Shown: in pieces, positions 1-8,472 of the stretch | How the letters are laid out: every line of letters begins with the position of its first letter | Position numbering within the stretch: position 1 is the stretch's first letter | DNA from: JAGNKE01 sp964583335 | Lineage (GTDB): Bacteria > Pseudomonadota > Alphaproteobacteria > Micavibrionales > Micavibrionaceae | Length of the DNA stretch: 64,000 nucleotides | Direction of reading: 5' to 3' | Assembly: GCA_964583335.1 (NCBI GenBank) | Contig: CAZOVG010000001.1 | Location: 186,001 to 250,000, forward strand | Notes under the pieces: model-generated | Database searches by the model: none | Seen by the model: the letters and a program-made list of their open reading frames with translations, nothing else | Told to the model about the DNA's origin: nothing | Made by a program: the position numbers and the translations under genes

Positions 1-139
1 CATAGAAAGGAAGGGTGCGCCAGTGAACCTGCGTGCTCTGCGGGGAGGTGCGGTATTTCCCGTCGATAGGGTTGATCTGATCGAGGAAGCCCGCCAGCTC
101 GTCACCCGTTACAGCGTTCCAGTTATTATCTTCATACAT
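1..139 (-). CDS. Partial hypothetical protein, paralogue of the next gene
   Basis: Only the first 46 residues lie in the window and the gene continues past base 1. The ATG at 139 opens a reading frame that is nearly identical to the start of the gene at 382-1014; over these 46 residues I see two differences (Asn for Ser at position 23 and Arg for Gly at position 30). The two are therefore tandem copies on the same strand, a recent duplication judging from the DNA identity. There is no signal peptide and I recognise no domain. The function is unknown. Confidence 0.7.
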   Translation of the reverse strand, partial: MYEDNNWNAVTGDELAGFLDQINPIDGKYRTSPQSTQVHWRTLPFY

Positions 140-381
140 CGCAGAGAAACCTTACCATTTTTGGTCCAGAGGCGTTAAGCCGCCTTATTTTGACAGAAAA
201 TAACACGAGTGCAACCCCCTGTTATTCAAAATTTTTTTAAACTTAAGCGCAAATAGCACAGGGTTGGCAAGTCTTTTATCACATAAAAAGATTAACAAAT
301 GAAAAAGCGCGTTTTCTGTGATTTTCCGTAAATACTGCGCTCGCATGACCCGTTGGCCGATTTGCCTGTCCCGGCCAACCC

Positions 382-1014
382 CTAAAGCTGATCGGCGGCT
401 GGAAAAGCCGTCTGAAGTCTATCTTCGGGCTTTTGTATAAGTGGCAGACTGTCGAGCATTTCCACCATGCCGTTATCGGGGTTGACCGCGAATTCGGCCA
501 TGAAGGGCTCGTGTGCGTAGCAGATCACGGCGTTGTAGAGGTACTCCCCGTTTTCACCCCTCCCGGCTAGGCTGATCGGCTGGATCTCTTTTTCCAAATA
601 GTCGCGGTCGGCTTCGCTCATTTCCTCGGGCAAATGCGGATTATTCATCGTTTCAACGATATGAAAGGGACCGCGATCGCCGTGCGTAAAAAAGCAAAAA
701 AAGCGCAAATACTCAGGCACCGTTTCCTCGTCCAGCCTGATAGCGCTTGTCCTGTTGACCTCATGGATCGGCGGCGTGGTTCCGTTCAGGCGAAACAGGC
801 TGCCCTGATCGGTGAGGTAATAACTTTCGGCAGCATCCCAATTCGAGTCCCTTACGCGGATCAGCGCTGCCGTATCATAAAAAGGAAGGGTGCGCCAATG
901 AACCTGCGTGCTTTGCGGGGAGGTGCCGTATTTTCCGTCGATGGGGCTGATCTGATCGAGAAATCCCGCCAGCTCATCACCCGTTACAGCGTTCCAGTTG
1001 TTATCTTCATACAC
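382..1014 (-). CDS. Hypothetical protein, 210 aa, tandem duplicate
   Basis: Unknown soluble acidic protein with no signal peptide and no membrane segment. The start is GTG at 1014, supported by an AAGGGG ribosome binding site about nine bases upstream; an in-frame stop lies shortly before it, so no longer start is available. A second copy begins at 139, downstream on the same strand. The gene follows the large exoprotein gene on the same strand but a strong terminator separates them, so it is probably transcribed on its own. Duplicated small genes beside an exoprotein recall immunity genes, but nothing in the sequence proves this. Confidence 0.65.
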   Translation of the reverse strand: MYEDNNWNAVTGDELAGFLDQISPIDGKYGTSPQSTQVHWRTLPFYDTAALIRVRDSNWDAAESYYLTDQGSLFRLNGTTPPIHEVNRTSAIRLDEETVPEYLRFFCFFTHGDRGPFHIVETMNNPHLPEEMSEADRDYLEKEIQPISLAGRGENGEYLYNAVICYAHEPFMAEFAVNPDNGMVEMLDSLPLIQKPEDRLQTAFPAADQL

Positions 1015-1127
1015 CGCAAAGAACCCCTTTATTCCTACCTAAAAGCTTTCAGGGCTTTTGGTAAATTTATAGAAATGGATAGCATAAGCACTGCTTTAAT
1101 GCTTGTTTTTTTAGCCAAAACGATGAA

Positions 1128-1149
1128 AAAGCCCGCTTTCGCGGGCTTT
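1128..1149 (-). terminator. Rho-independent terminator of the TpsA gene
   Basis: A perfect 9-bp stem (AAAGCCCGC and GCGGGCTTT, loop TTTC) lies about 30 bases past the stop of the exoprotein gene. Read on the minus strand it is followed by a run of T, as in an intrinsic terminator. Confidence 0.85.
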
Positions 1150-1178
1150 CGCATGAATTTTCGTACTTCGGTCAGGCT

Positions 1179-4100
1179 TTAGATCTGCTGCTGCGTGCCG
1201 CAGTTAAGCGCTTGATCCATCGCCGTTTCGGCCGAGCCGTCGTCGTTGAGGGAGGCGGGCTTGCCGGTTCCCAGAACGTTGGTCAGGTCCGCCCAGCATC
1301 CGACCTGCTCGGAGCCTTCGCCCTCGCCGGCTGCGGGTTCGATGTCCGCCGGGTTCTGTTCGCCTTCACCTTCGCCAGCGGCGGGGGTGATGTCGTTCAG
1401 GCTCTGCGGACCGATGGGCGGGAGGCCCAGGAAGGTCACGTTCAGACCGTTGGAGCGGCCATCGCCTTCCTCGAACTGCTTGAAGAAGTCCTGGATGTTG
1501 TCCAGACCGGACGGGGCGGTGCCCACGAAGATCTGGCCACGACCGTTCAGGAGCGGATCATCGGCATCCCAGAGGCGGGTTTCGATGAAGCTCAGCTGTT
1601 GCGGCGTCAGAATATCGCCGGTGGCCGAGGGCAGGATACCATCCCACGTCGCGTCCGTACCGTCGATCACGATGACGTTGCCGAACTGGTCAAGGATCGC
1701 GCCGTCTTCGAAGCGGACGTAGAAGCTGCCCGTCGGAGCGTATCCGTTGAACACGGTCGAACCCAGCGTCTCGTTGACGATCGTCAGGTTGGCCAGGATC
1801 GGCTCGTAGCTGTCCTCAAAGATGAAGGCGTATTCATAGCCGTAGTCCGGGTAGCCGTACATTACGGCCGGGTCGAACTGCATGCCCAGAGCCTTGCCGC
1901 CGGTGGTGTTGACGAAGAAGTTCGGGCGGGTCAGATCGCTCATGTCGATATCGCCGCTTTCGAATCTCGCGCCCGCGCCGACCAGAACGTCGCCGTCCTC
2001 GGTGCCTTCCACGTGGCCGTTATCGGTGAAGGTGTTACCCTGCATCGAGACGTAGCCGTTGTAGAAGCCGGAGATGTACAGCCCGTTATAGTAGCTGTTG
2101 CTGACTTCGTTGTTGGTGACTTCGAGGGTATCGTAGCCCGAAGACTGGATGCCGTCGCCGCCGGAATTATCGACGGTGTTGTCGTCGATCACCGCGTTGA
2201 AGAAGCCGCCGAAGATCGGGATGAGGGAGACCTCATACTCGTACTCGTCATCCGGCTCCTCGTAGGCGTAGCCGCCGTAGCCGAGGATGTTGATGCCGTC
2301 GTCGCCGGCATCCTGCACCGTATTACGGGCGATCAGGAGCTGGTTGACTCCCTCGGTCTCGATGCCATCGTCACGGACCGTATCGACAACGTTGTCGATG
2401 ATGGTCGTGGTGTTGCCGAAGACCGGGTAGTACGGCACTTCCGAGATTTCCTGGGTCTTTGCGAAGGCCGGGAAATATCCGCCTTCCGCCACGACGTGGA
2501 TGCCGTCTGCGCCCCAAATGTCGCGCGCGAGGCTATACTCGCTGTACTCGCTGTCGTAGACCTTGGGAGCGTAGACATCACCGCCATCAAAGAGGTAGCC
2601 GATATTGGTCAGGCCGTTGCCCGCGATGAAGGTGTCGCCGCTGAAGAGCACCTGGATGCCGTCATCTGCGGTCTTGTCAACGGTGTTGCCGATGACCTGA
2701 ACGTCGTAGAAATGATCGGACGGGTCTTCGGAGACGACGCCCGCATTGTAGCCCATGGACGGGCCGCTGAAGACGTTGCGGACATGGATGCCGTCAGCGC
2801 CGTAGCTTTGGTAAACCGGGTAGTCGTAGTAGTAGAAGGTGCTGTAGTCGGGGTAGCCGAAGCCCACGTTGGTGATCGTGTTGCCTTCGCCCTCGCCGTA
2901 GCCGCCGATGCGGGTCCGGCCAGAATTGACGACTTCGATACCATCATCATGGGTGTTGTCGATGGTGTTGCCGACGATCAGAACCGCATAGGGGTCGATC
3001 TCGCCGTCCACGACTTCGCCGCCGGCAAGGCCAGCGTCGAAGATTCTGAAGGACTGGCCGACATTCTTGACATGGATACCGTCGCTGCCCTGGTCGTATT
3101 CACGGCCATTCAGGAGGTAGCCCAGGCCGATATTGGTGAGGCCGTTGCCCGCGATCAGGGTGGATTCGGAGTTGGTGACTTCGATTCCGTCGTCCTGCGT
3201 GCCGTTCACGGTGTTGCCGATAATATCGACCGCGTAGCCGTAGTAGCCGCCGGGGCCTTCGGGGGCGCCCGCTTCGTAGCCCGCATAGGTCGGGTAGCCG
3301 AAATAGCCGATGAAGACGTTATCGACATGGATACCGTCCGCGCCGGTTTCATCGGGGCCGTAGTCGCCGCCGAATACGCCATATCCCGCGTTGGTGATCG
3401 TGTTGCCTTCGTAGAAGCCGTAACCGCCGATCAGCGTGCGGCCGGAGGAGAGAACCTCGATGCCGTCATCGCCGGTGTGGTCGATGGTGTTGCCCTGAAT
3501 GATCACGCCGTACGGCAGGTCGTAGCCATAGCCGTAGTCGCCAGCGCCGGAGAAGCTGCTCATCAGGATCGGGTAATTGCCGACATTCTCGACATGGATA
3601 CCGTCATGGGAGTCGTAGGTGATCGCGCTTGGGAACGAAACGTGCCCGGACAGGATCTCGACCAGAGACAGATCCGAAGAGGACCAAAGGTCGCGGCGAG
3701 ACGGGTAGTCGTCATCGCCATAGCCATCCTCAATCAGAGAGAGGAATACGGGCTCTTCGCCCTCCTCGTCGTTGAAGTAACCGCTGTGGTCATCGAACGG
3801 GCCGGTGGACAGCAAATCCTGCAGGCTTTCGAAACCGGGGATCGTCGTTGTGTTCAGGCCGTTATACAGCACGGTGTTGTAGCTGATGCGGGCGAAGGCG
3901 GCATCGTAAACATTGATGCCGTGTCCGCCGGTGCCGGCTACGAGGTTGTGCTGGATGTCCACGGCTTCGCCGGTCGGGCCAGCGCCATAGACGTTATTGA
4001 CGCGGATGCCGTCGCCATTGCCCCAGTTCCAGTTAAAGGACGGATTGTCCCAGCTGTATTTCTGCTCGTAGCTTTCCTTTTCGGAGAGAAGCAGGAAGAG

Positions 4101-7100
4101 CGGCGGCTTGCCGGATGCGAAAGCGTTGATGATCCAGATGTTATCGCCCAAATCTTCGCCCATGCCTGCTGCGAGCACGTCGTTGTTGTGAACGCGGACG
4201 GAAGAGCTGTCGTGCGCCCAGATGCCGTTTGCGCCGGTCATTGCGACTTCGTTGCCGTCGATGTTCACGGCCCAGCCGTAATCGCCGTAGCCACTGCCGC
4301 CGAGGACGACATTTTCGTAATAACCATAAGGCTCGGAGTTGATGTTCTTGACCTCGATTCCGTCATCGCCCGTCAGGAGGATGCGGTTGCCGAAGATGCC
4401 TGCGTAGATGCCGTTGCCGAACTCGCTGTCATCGTCTTTGCCATAGCCGTAGCCCCGGGATGAATAGCCGTAATCGGGTTCGCCGCCGTCAACATAGATG
4501 CCGTTTTCAAGCGCAAGCGTGATCGCGTTGTCTACGATGTAGGTCGCGCGGGTCTTCTTGACCGCGATGCCGTCGCCGTTGACGTGGCCGATCACGTTGT
4601 GGCCGGTGTAGTTGATGTTGCTGTTCTCGACCTCGATGCCGTCGTCTTTCACGATGGAGATGTCGTTATTGAAGATCTCGGAGTCCGCGCCGTATGCGCT
4701 GTAGCCGAAGCCTTCGCCCATCTCAGCGGGGATGAAGCCGCCGACATTGGCGACATGGATGCCGTCCGCGCCGTCGTCGTCATAGTGGCCGTAGCCCTTG
4801 CCGAAGATGCTGAAGATGTCGAAGAGATCAAAGTCGCCGACATTGACGATCGTGTTGCCGTAGATGGAGACGAACTCGCCATCCTTGACGTCGATGCCGT
4901 CATCGCCGGTTTTGCTGATGTGGTTGTAAGCGATCCAGGACTGGCCGAAATCCTCGACATGGATGCCGTCCTTGCCGACATCGTGAATGACGTTGTTGCG
5001 AATGTCAGACATGATGACGTTCTGCAGCTCGATGCCGTGGCCTTTGCTGCTGGTGATGCCGCCATCGGGAACATACCCGTGGTCGCCGTAGCTGCCGTCG
5101 CCGTTGCCGCTGATGTTCACGAACACGCCGCCGAAGTATTTGTCCTTGACGTAGACGCCGCCGTCTTCACCTTCGATGGACTCGTTTTCGGTGATGTTGA
5201 TGACCGCGCCGTCCTTGAGGTCGCCGTTGTGGATCTTGATGCCGTAGCCATCTTCGCCTTCGATCTCGTTTCCGGAGATGTTCAGGGTGGACGCGCCAAG
5301 CGTCGTTCCGTGAGACGAGCCGGATTCGACCTCGATGCCGTCCGCGTCGTCGGAGGAGATGTCGTTGTTGGAGATCGTGACGGTCGATCCGTCGGTGATG
5401 CCGAGGAATTTGACGCCGTCGTCATCGCTGCGGACCTTGTTGCCGTCGATGTCGACCGTGCTGCCGCTGACCTGGGCCTTGAAGTGTATGCCCTTTTCGT
5501 TGGCGTAGATGTTATTGCCTTCGTTGATCGTGACGGTGGAATCTTTTACGCGTCCGCCGATTTCGATGCCTGTTTTATCCACTTTGTTCGAGTAGGAACC
5601 GATATCGTTGTTCGCAATCTCAAGGATCGTGCCGTTTTCCAGCTTGCCCGTGCGGATCCCGTAATCAAGGCCGCCGTGGAACGAATTGTTCACGATGCTG
5701 ACGTCGCCGCCGGACGTGTCTTTAATATAGACGCCGCCGGTCTTGAAGTTTTTGAAACTGTTGCCATCTACGAGCAGGCCTTTTGTTCCGTTGCCCTGCG
5801 CGACCACACCGTAATGTGTTCTGTTCTGGCCGTCGAGCGCGAAAGAAGGACCGATGGTTACGTCGGAGGACGTCACCTTGATGAGCGCCTCGCCGCTATC
5901 CTGAGCCTCAAGCTCGACGTTGCCCAGACCGAGAAGATTCAAGGAGAGATCGACCGTGAGGTTTTCGGAAAAATGCCCCTCGCGGACATTGAGGGTATTC
6001 TCACCCGTTCCGGTATTGTCGATCGCGTTGATCGCGTTCTGGATTCTGGCTTTATAGCCCGTGTAGGGTCTTTCGAGAGCGTCTTCGGACTGGTGCAGGG
6101 TGATCGTTCCGGTGCCCGTGGTTTTCAGGGTGTTGGCCAGACCGTAGAAGCCCTTTTGGTTGTTGATCAGGATGTTACCGCCGAAGGCGTTGATGCCGTC
6201 GGTGTCCTCGATGGTCATTTCATCGCCCGTGTAGAGGGTGACGTCGCCGCCTGCGGTCTTGATGCCGGTGCTGCCGTTGAAGATACGAATATCGTCGTTC
6301 GCGATGAGGACGATATCGCCGCCGCCCGTGGCGTTCAGGCCGCCGTTGGTGTCGAAGTGAATGTCGCTGAAGGCGTTGACCGTAAAGGTGCTGGTCGTGC
6401 TCCAGTCCACGGTGGACCGGAAGTAGATCCGGCCGTCGCCGGGGCCGCCGACAGGAGAGAGCAGTTCGGCATCGCCGACGCTCAGCTGGCCTTCGATGAT
6501 GGTGGCCAGAGGCGCATTGACGATAATGTCGGCGGGATCGAGCAGCCATTTGCCCGCGCGGATCACGGTCGCCTCGCCGAAGGTGACTTCGGGTGCGGAG
6601 GTGTCGATGAAGCCGGTTTTGCCTTCGCCCTGAGCCTGCAGGGTGCCGTTTACGGCCAGGGTTTCGGTCGCGATGATTTCGGCCTTCCCGGCTGCGCCTG
6701 CGGAGGCGTTCGCCTTGATTTTGGAGGTCGCGGCCAGTTCGATCGCCTGTCCGGTGACCTTAATTTCGCCGCCCTCGGTTCCGGACGCGTCGAGCGTTCC
6801 GGTGTTGCGGACCTTGCCCTTTTTGCCGCCGGAGAGGACGATCTTGCCGCCCTTTTGCGTAACGGAGCCAACCGAGATCACGCCTTCGTTATTGATGACA
6901 TTGTCAACAACATCGCGCGCAGACTGCGCGGTCATGACGACCGTGCCGCCCTCGGCGTCGATCGTTCCGGTGTTTTGGAGAAGGGTGTTGCCCAGCGCGC
7001 CGTCAACGGCGACTTCGACGAGGCCGTCGCCGTAGAGGTCGAGGGTGACTTTCTCACCGCCTGCGAACACGACCTTGCCCATCTTGGCGTTGATGACGCC

Positions 7101-7697
7101 GCTGTTACGGACGTTCGGCGCCACGAAGGCGGCCAAGCCGGCTTCGCTGACGTTCATCGTGCCTTCGAGCACGATTTGACCGGAGCCGAAATTCTGGAAG
7201 GTGAAGTTTTCGTTGCCGTCCATGATGTCGGCGTTGGAGATGTCGCCCGTGGTCGCGGCGATTCCGGCGGCGTCCACAACCGAGTTTGCGCCGAAGAAGA
7301 CGCCGTTACGGTCGATGATCATCACGCGCCCGTCAGCCGAGAGGCGGCCGAGGATCTGGGTCGGGTCGGAGTGGTTGCCGACGACGCGGCCTACGAACAG
7401 GGAATTCTTGGAGGTCTGGTTGATGCGGACCGAGCCCATCGTTCCGATGTGCAGTTCCTGCGCTTCGCCGATGGCGCGCATGGAGTGCTGGTCGATGGTG
7501 GTGGTGCCGAGGCCGGTATCGGTGACGGTGCCCTGTCCTTGTACAATCGTGACGTTGTCCCAGTCGGCGTGGTCATCGACCGCTTGCGCGTTGTTCGCGG
7601 GGAGGAATGCTCCTGCAGCGAGAAGGGCGGTGGTCGTTACAAAGAGACGACGCTTTTTTGCCGATACGATTGTGTTGCTTACAGAGACCTTATTCAT
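1179..7697 (-). CDS. TpsA-type two-partner secretion exoprotein with beta-helix repeats
   Basis: Very large surface or secreted adhesin-like protein (2172 aa) exported through the partner encoded divergently at 8473. Residues 1-39 form an extended signal peptide (basic N-terminus, hydrophobic core, AQA end). Residues about 45-300 match the filamentous haemagglutinin N-terminal TPS domain, with the hallmark GVFFGANSVV segment. From about 550 to 1900 it is a parallel beta-helix with more than twenty copies of a DGI[EHD]V-type turn (for example DDGIEV, ADGIHV), rich in Gly, Tyr and Asp. The C-terminus has two PAAGEGEG repeats and then the only two cysteines I find (residues 2134 and 2166). The start ATG has an AGGGG ribosome binding site. 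Ligand and role are unknown; adhesion or biofilm formation is the usual role of the family. Confidence 0.9.
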   Translation of the reverse strand: MNKVSVSNTIVSAKKRRLFVTTTALLAAGAFLPANNAQAVDDHADWDNVTIVQGQGTVTDTGLGTTTIDQHSMRAIGEAQELHIGTMGSVRINQTSKNSLFVGRVVGNHSDPTQILGRLSADGRVMIIDRNGVFFGANSVVDAAGIAATTGDISNADIMDGNENFTFQNFGSGQIVLEGTMNVSEAGLAAFVAPNVRNSGVINAKMGKVVFAGGEKVTLDLYGDGLVEVAVDGALGNTLLQNTGTIDAEGGTVVMTAQSARDVVDNVINNEGVISVGSVTQKGGKIVLSGGKKGKVRNTGTLDASGTEGGEIKVTGQAIELAATSKIKANASAGAAGKAEIIATETLAVNGTLQAQGEGKTGFIDTSAPEVTFGEATVIRAGKWLLDPADIIVNAPLATIIEGQLSVGDAELLSPVGGPGDGRIYFRSTVDWSTTSTFTVNAFSDIHFDTNGGLNATGGGDIVLIANDDIRIFNGSTGIKTAGGDVTLYTGDEMTIEDTDGINAFGGNILINNQKGFYGLANTLKTTGTGTITLHQSEDALERPYTGYKARIQNAINAIDNTGTGENTLNVREGHFSENLTVDLSLNLLGLGNVELEAQDSGEALIKVTSSDVTIGPSFALDGQNRTHYGVVAQGNGTKGLLVDGNSFKNFKTGGVYIKDTSGGDVSIVNNSFHGGLDYGIRTGKLENGTILEIANNDIGSYSNKVDKTGIEIGGRVKDSTVTINEGNNIYANEKGIHFKAQVSGSTVDIDGNKVRSDDDGVKFLGITDGSTVTISNNDISSDDADGIEVESGSSHGTTLGASTLNISGNEIEGEDGYGIKIHNGDLKDGAVINITENESIEGEDGGVYVKDKYFGGVFVNISGNGDGSYGDHGYVPDGGITSSKGHGIELQNVIMSDIRNNVIHDVGKDGIHVEDFGQSWIAYNHISKTGDDGIDVKDGEFVSIYGNTIVNVGDFDLFDIFSIFGKGYGHYDDDGADGIHVANVGGFIPAEMGEGFGYSAYGADSEIFNNDISIVKDDGIEVENSNINYTGHNVIGHVNGDGIAVKKTRATYIVDNAITLALENGIYVDGGEPDYGYSSRGYGYGKDDDSEFGNGIYAGIFGNRILLTGDDGIEVKNINSEPYGYYENVVLGGSGYGDYGWAVNIDGNEVAMTGANGIWAHDSSSVRVHNNDVLAAGMGEDLGDNIWIINAFASGKPPLFLLLSEKESYEQKYSWDNPSFNWNWGNGDGIRVNNVYGAGPTGEAVDIQHNLVAGTGGHGINVYDAAFARISYNTVLYNGLNTTTIPGFESLQDLLSTGPFDDHSGYFNDEEGEEPVFLSLIEDGYGDDDYPSRRDLWSSSDLSLVEILSGHVSFPSAITYDSHDGIHVENVGNYPILMSSFSGAGDYGYGYDLPYGVIIQGNTIDHTGDDGIEVLSSGRTLIGGYGFYEGNTITNAGYGVFGGDYGPDETGADGIHVDNVFIGYFGYPTYAGYEAGAPEGPGGYYGYAVDIIGNTVNGTQDDGIEVTNSESTLIAGNGLTNIGLGYLLNGREYDQGSDGIHVKNVGQSFRIFDAGLAGGEVVDGEIDPYAVLIVGNTIDNTHDDGIEVVNSGRTRIGGYGEGEGNTITNVGFGYPDYSTFYYYDYPVYQSYGADGIHVRNVFSGPSMGYNAGVVSEDPSDHFYDVQVIGNTVDKTADDGIQVLFSGDTFIAGNGLTNIGYLFDGGDVYAPKVYDSEYSEYSLARDIWGADGIHVVAEGGYFPAFAKTQEISEVPYYPVFGNTTTIIDNVVDTVRDDGIETEGVNQLLIARNTVQDAGDDGINILGYGGYAYEEPDDEYEYEVSLIPIFGGFFNAVIDDNTVDNSGGDGIQSSGYDTLEVTNNEVSNSYYNGLYISGFYNGYVSMQGNTFTDNGHVEGTEDGDVLVGAGARFESGDIDMSDLTRPNFFVNTTGGKALGMQFDPAVMYGYPDYGYEYAFIFEDSYEPILANLTIVNETLGSTVFNGYAPTGSFYVRFEDGAILDQFGNVIVIDGTDATWDGILPSATGDILTPQQLSFIETRLWDADDPLLNGRGQIFVGTAPSGLDNIQDFFKQFEEGDGRSNGLNVTFLGLPPIGPQSLNDITPAAGEGEGEQNPADIEPAAGEGEGSEQVGCWADLTNVLGTGKPASLNDDGSAETAMDQALNCGTQQQI

Positions 7698-8472
7698 GGA
7701 CTACCCCTAATACTTCTATCAAAAATGTTAAAACCCAGTGATACTCAGGGAAAATAAAGACCGCGCTGACCTGACTCGCTTTTGCGTCTTTGTCGCTTAT
7801 TGACGCAATTTTTTATTTTACCGAAGGTCAGGTGAATCGATTTTGCACCCGGTTCGTTCGGCTTCCCTCTTCATAGTCTTCCGGAGTCTCTTCGCCCAAA
7901 GGGGCGGATTTCCCGGAAATTTTCAGACTAGGGTTTTGCGAGTCTTATCCGCATGGTGCCTTTATTGCACCTTTTTTAAAACTTTTCAACAGGATGCAGA
8001 AAGAAGCTTACGTATTATCGAAACTTTATTCTGCACCTTTCAGGGCGGTTCATTTCCGTTTCTCGTTGCGACTTTGCCGCCCGCTTTTCCGGATCGGCGC
8101 GTTCTGCGCCGGATGACTCTTAAACGAGCCGGGCTGCGCCTTAAGCGCTTTTCCCCGGAGCCCCCTGTTAAAAGCCCCTCTTCTCTACTAAATTTATATG
8201 TAAAATACAAACTTTATTTTGGTTAGACCCTGTGTGGCCCTGCTTTCCTGCCGCTTACAGGGTAAAAAGTCCTGAAAAAACAAAACGGCTTGAAAGTTTC
8301 GATAAAAAATATATGCTCGCTTCAGGGTGTTTGCGTGCTTTAACGCCTTTCCTTAAGTTGTCCTTCTGCGTGTTTTTTCGGGATTTTGTCCTCGTGCGTA
8401 CGCCTCAAGCGTGACACGCGGATGCGTTCATTGTGACTCGCCCGGGGGGCCGGGCCCAAAAAATCAGGATTC
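7698..8472. promoter_or_regulatory. Divergent intergenic region between tpsA and tpsB
   Basis: This 775-base stretch separates the two divergent genes and must carry both promoters. Short open frames exist in it, but their translations look like noise and lack ribosome binding sites. A small GC hairpin (GCCCGG, GGGG, CCGGGC at 8440-8455) lies just before the tpsB ribosome binding site. I could not single out promoter boxes with confidence. Confidence 0.5.

Noticed and set aside
1179..1500. A CdiA-type toxin tip at the end of the exoprotein, with the duplicated gene as immunity
   Set aside because: The C-terminus is acidic repeats and a Cys pair, with no VENN-like boundary or toxin domain, and a terminator separates it from the duplicated gene. 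Kept only as a weak idea.
1212..7757. Two very long open frames (over 1000 codons each) on the plus strand opposite the exoprotein gene
   Set aside because: They are antisense to a protein with a clear TPS domain and repeats. Their translations are low-complexity Asp/Val/Ala strings produced by the repeated GATGCCGTC codon pattern and have no ribosome binding site.
7843..8414. Two plus-strand frames of 127 and 60 codons in the tpsA-tpsB gap
   Set aside because: No ribosome binding site, no domain, unusual composition. Best read as promoter region.
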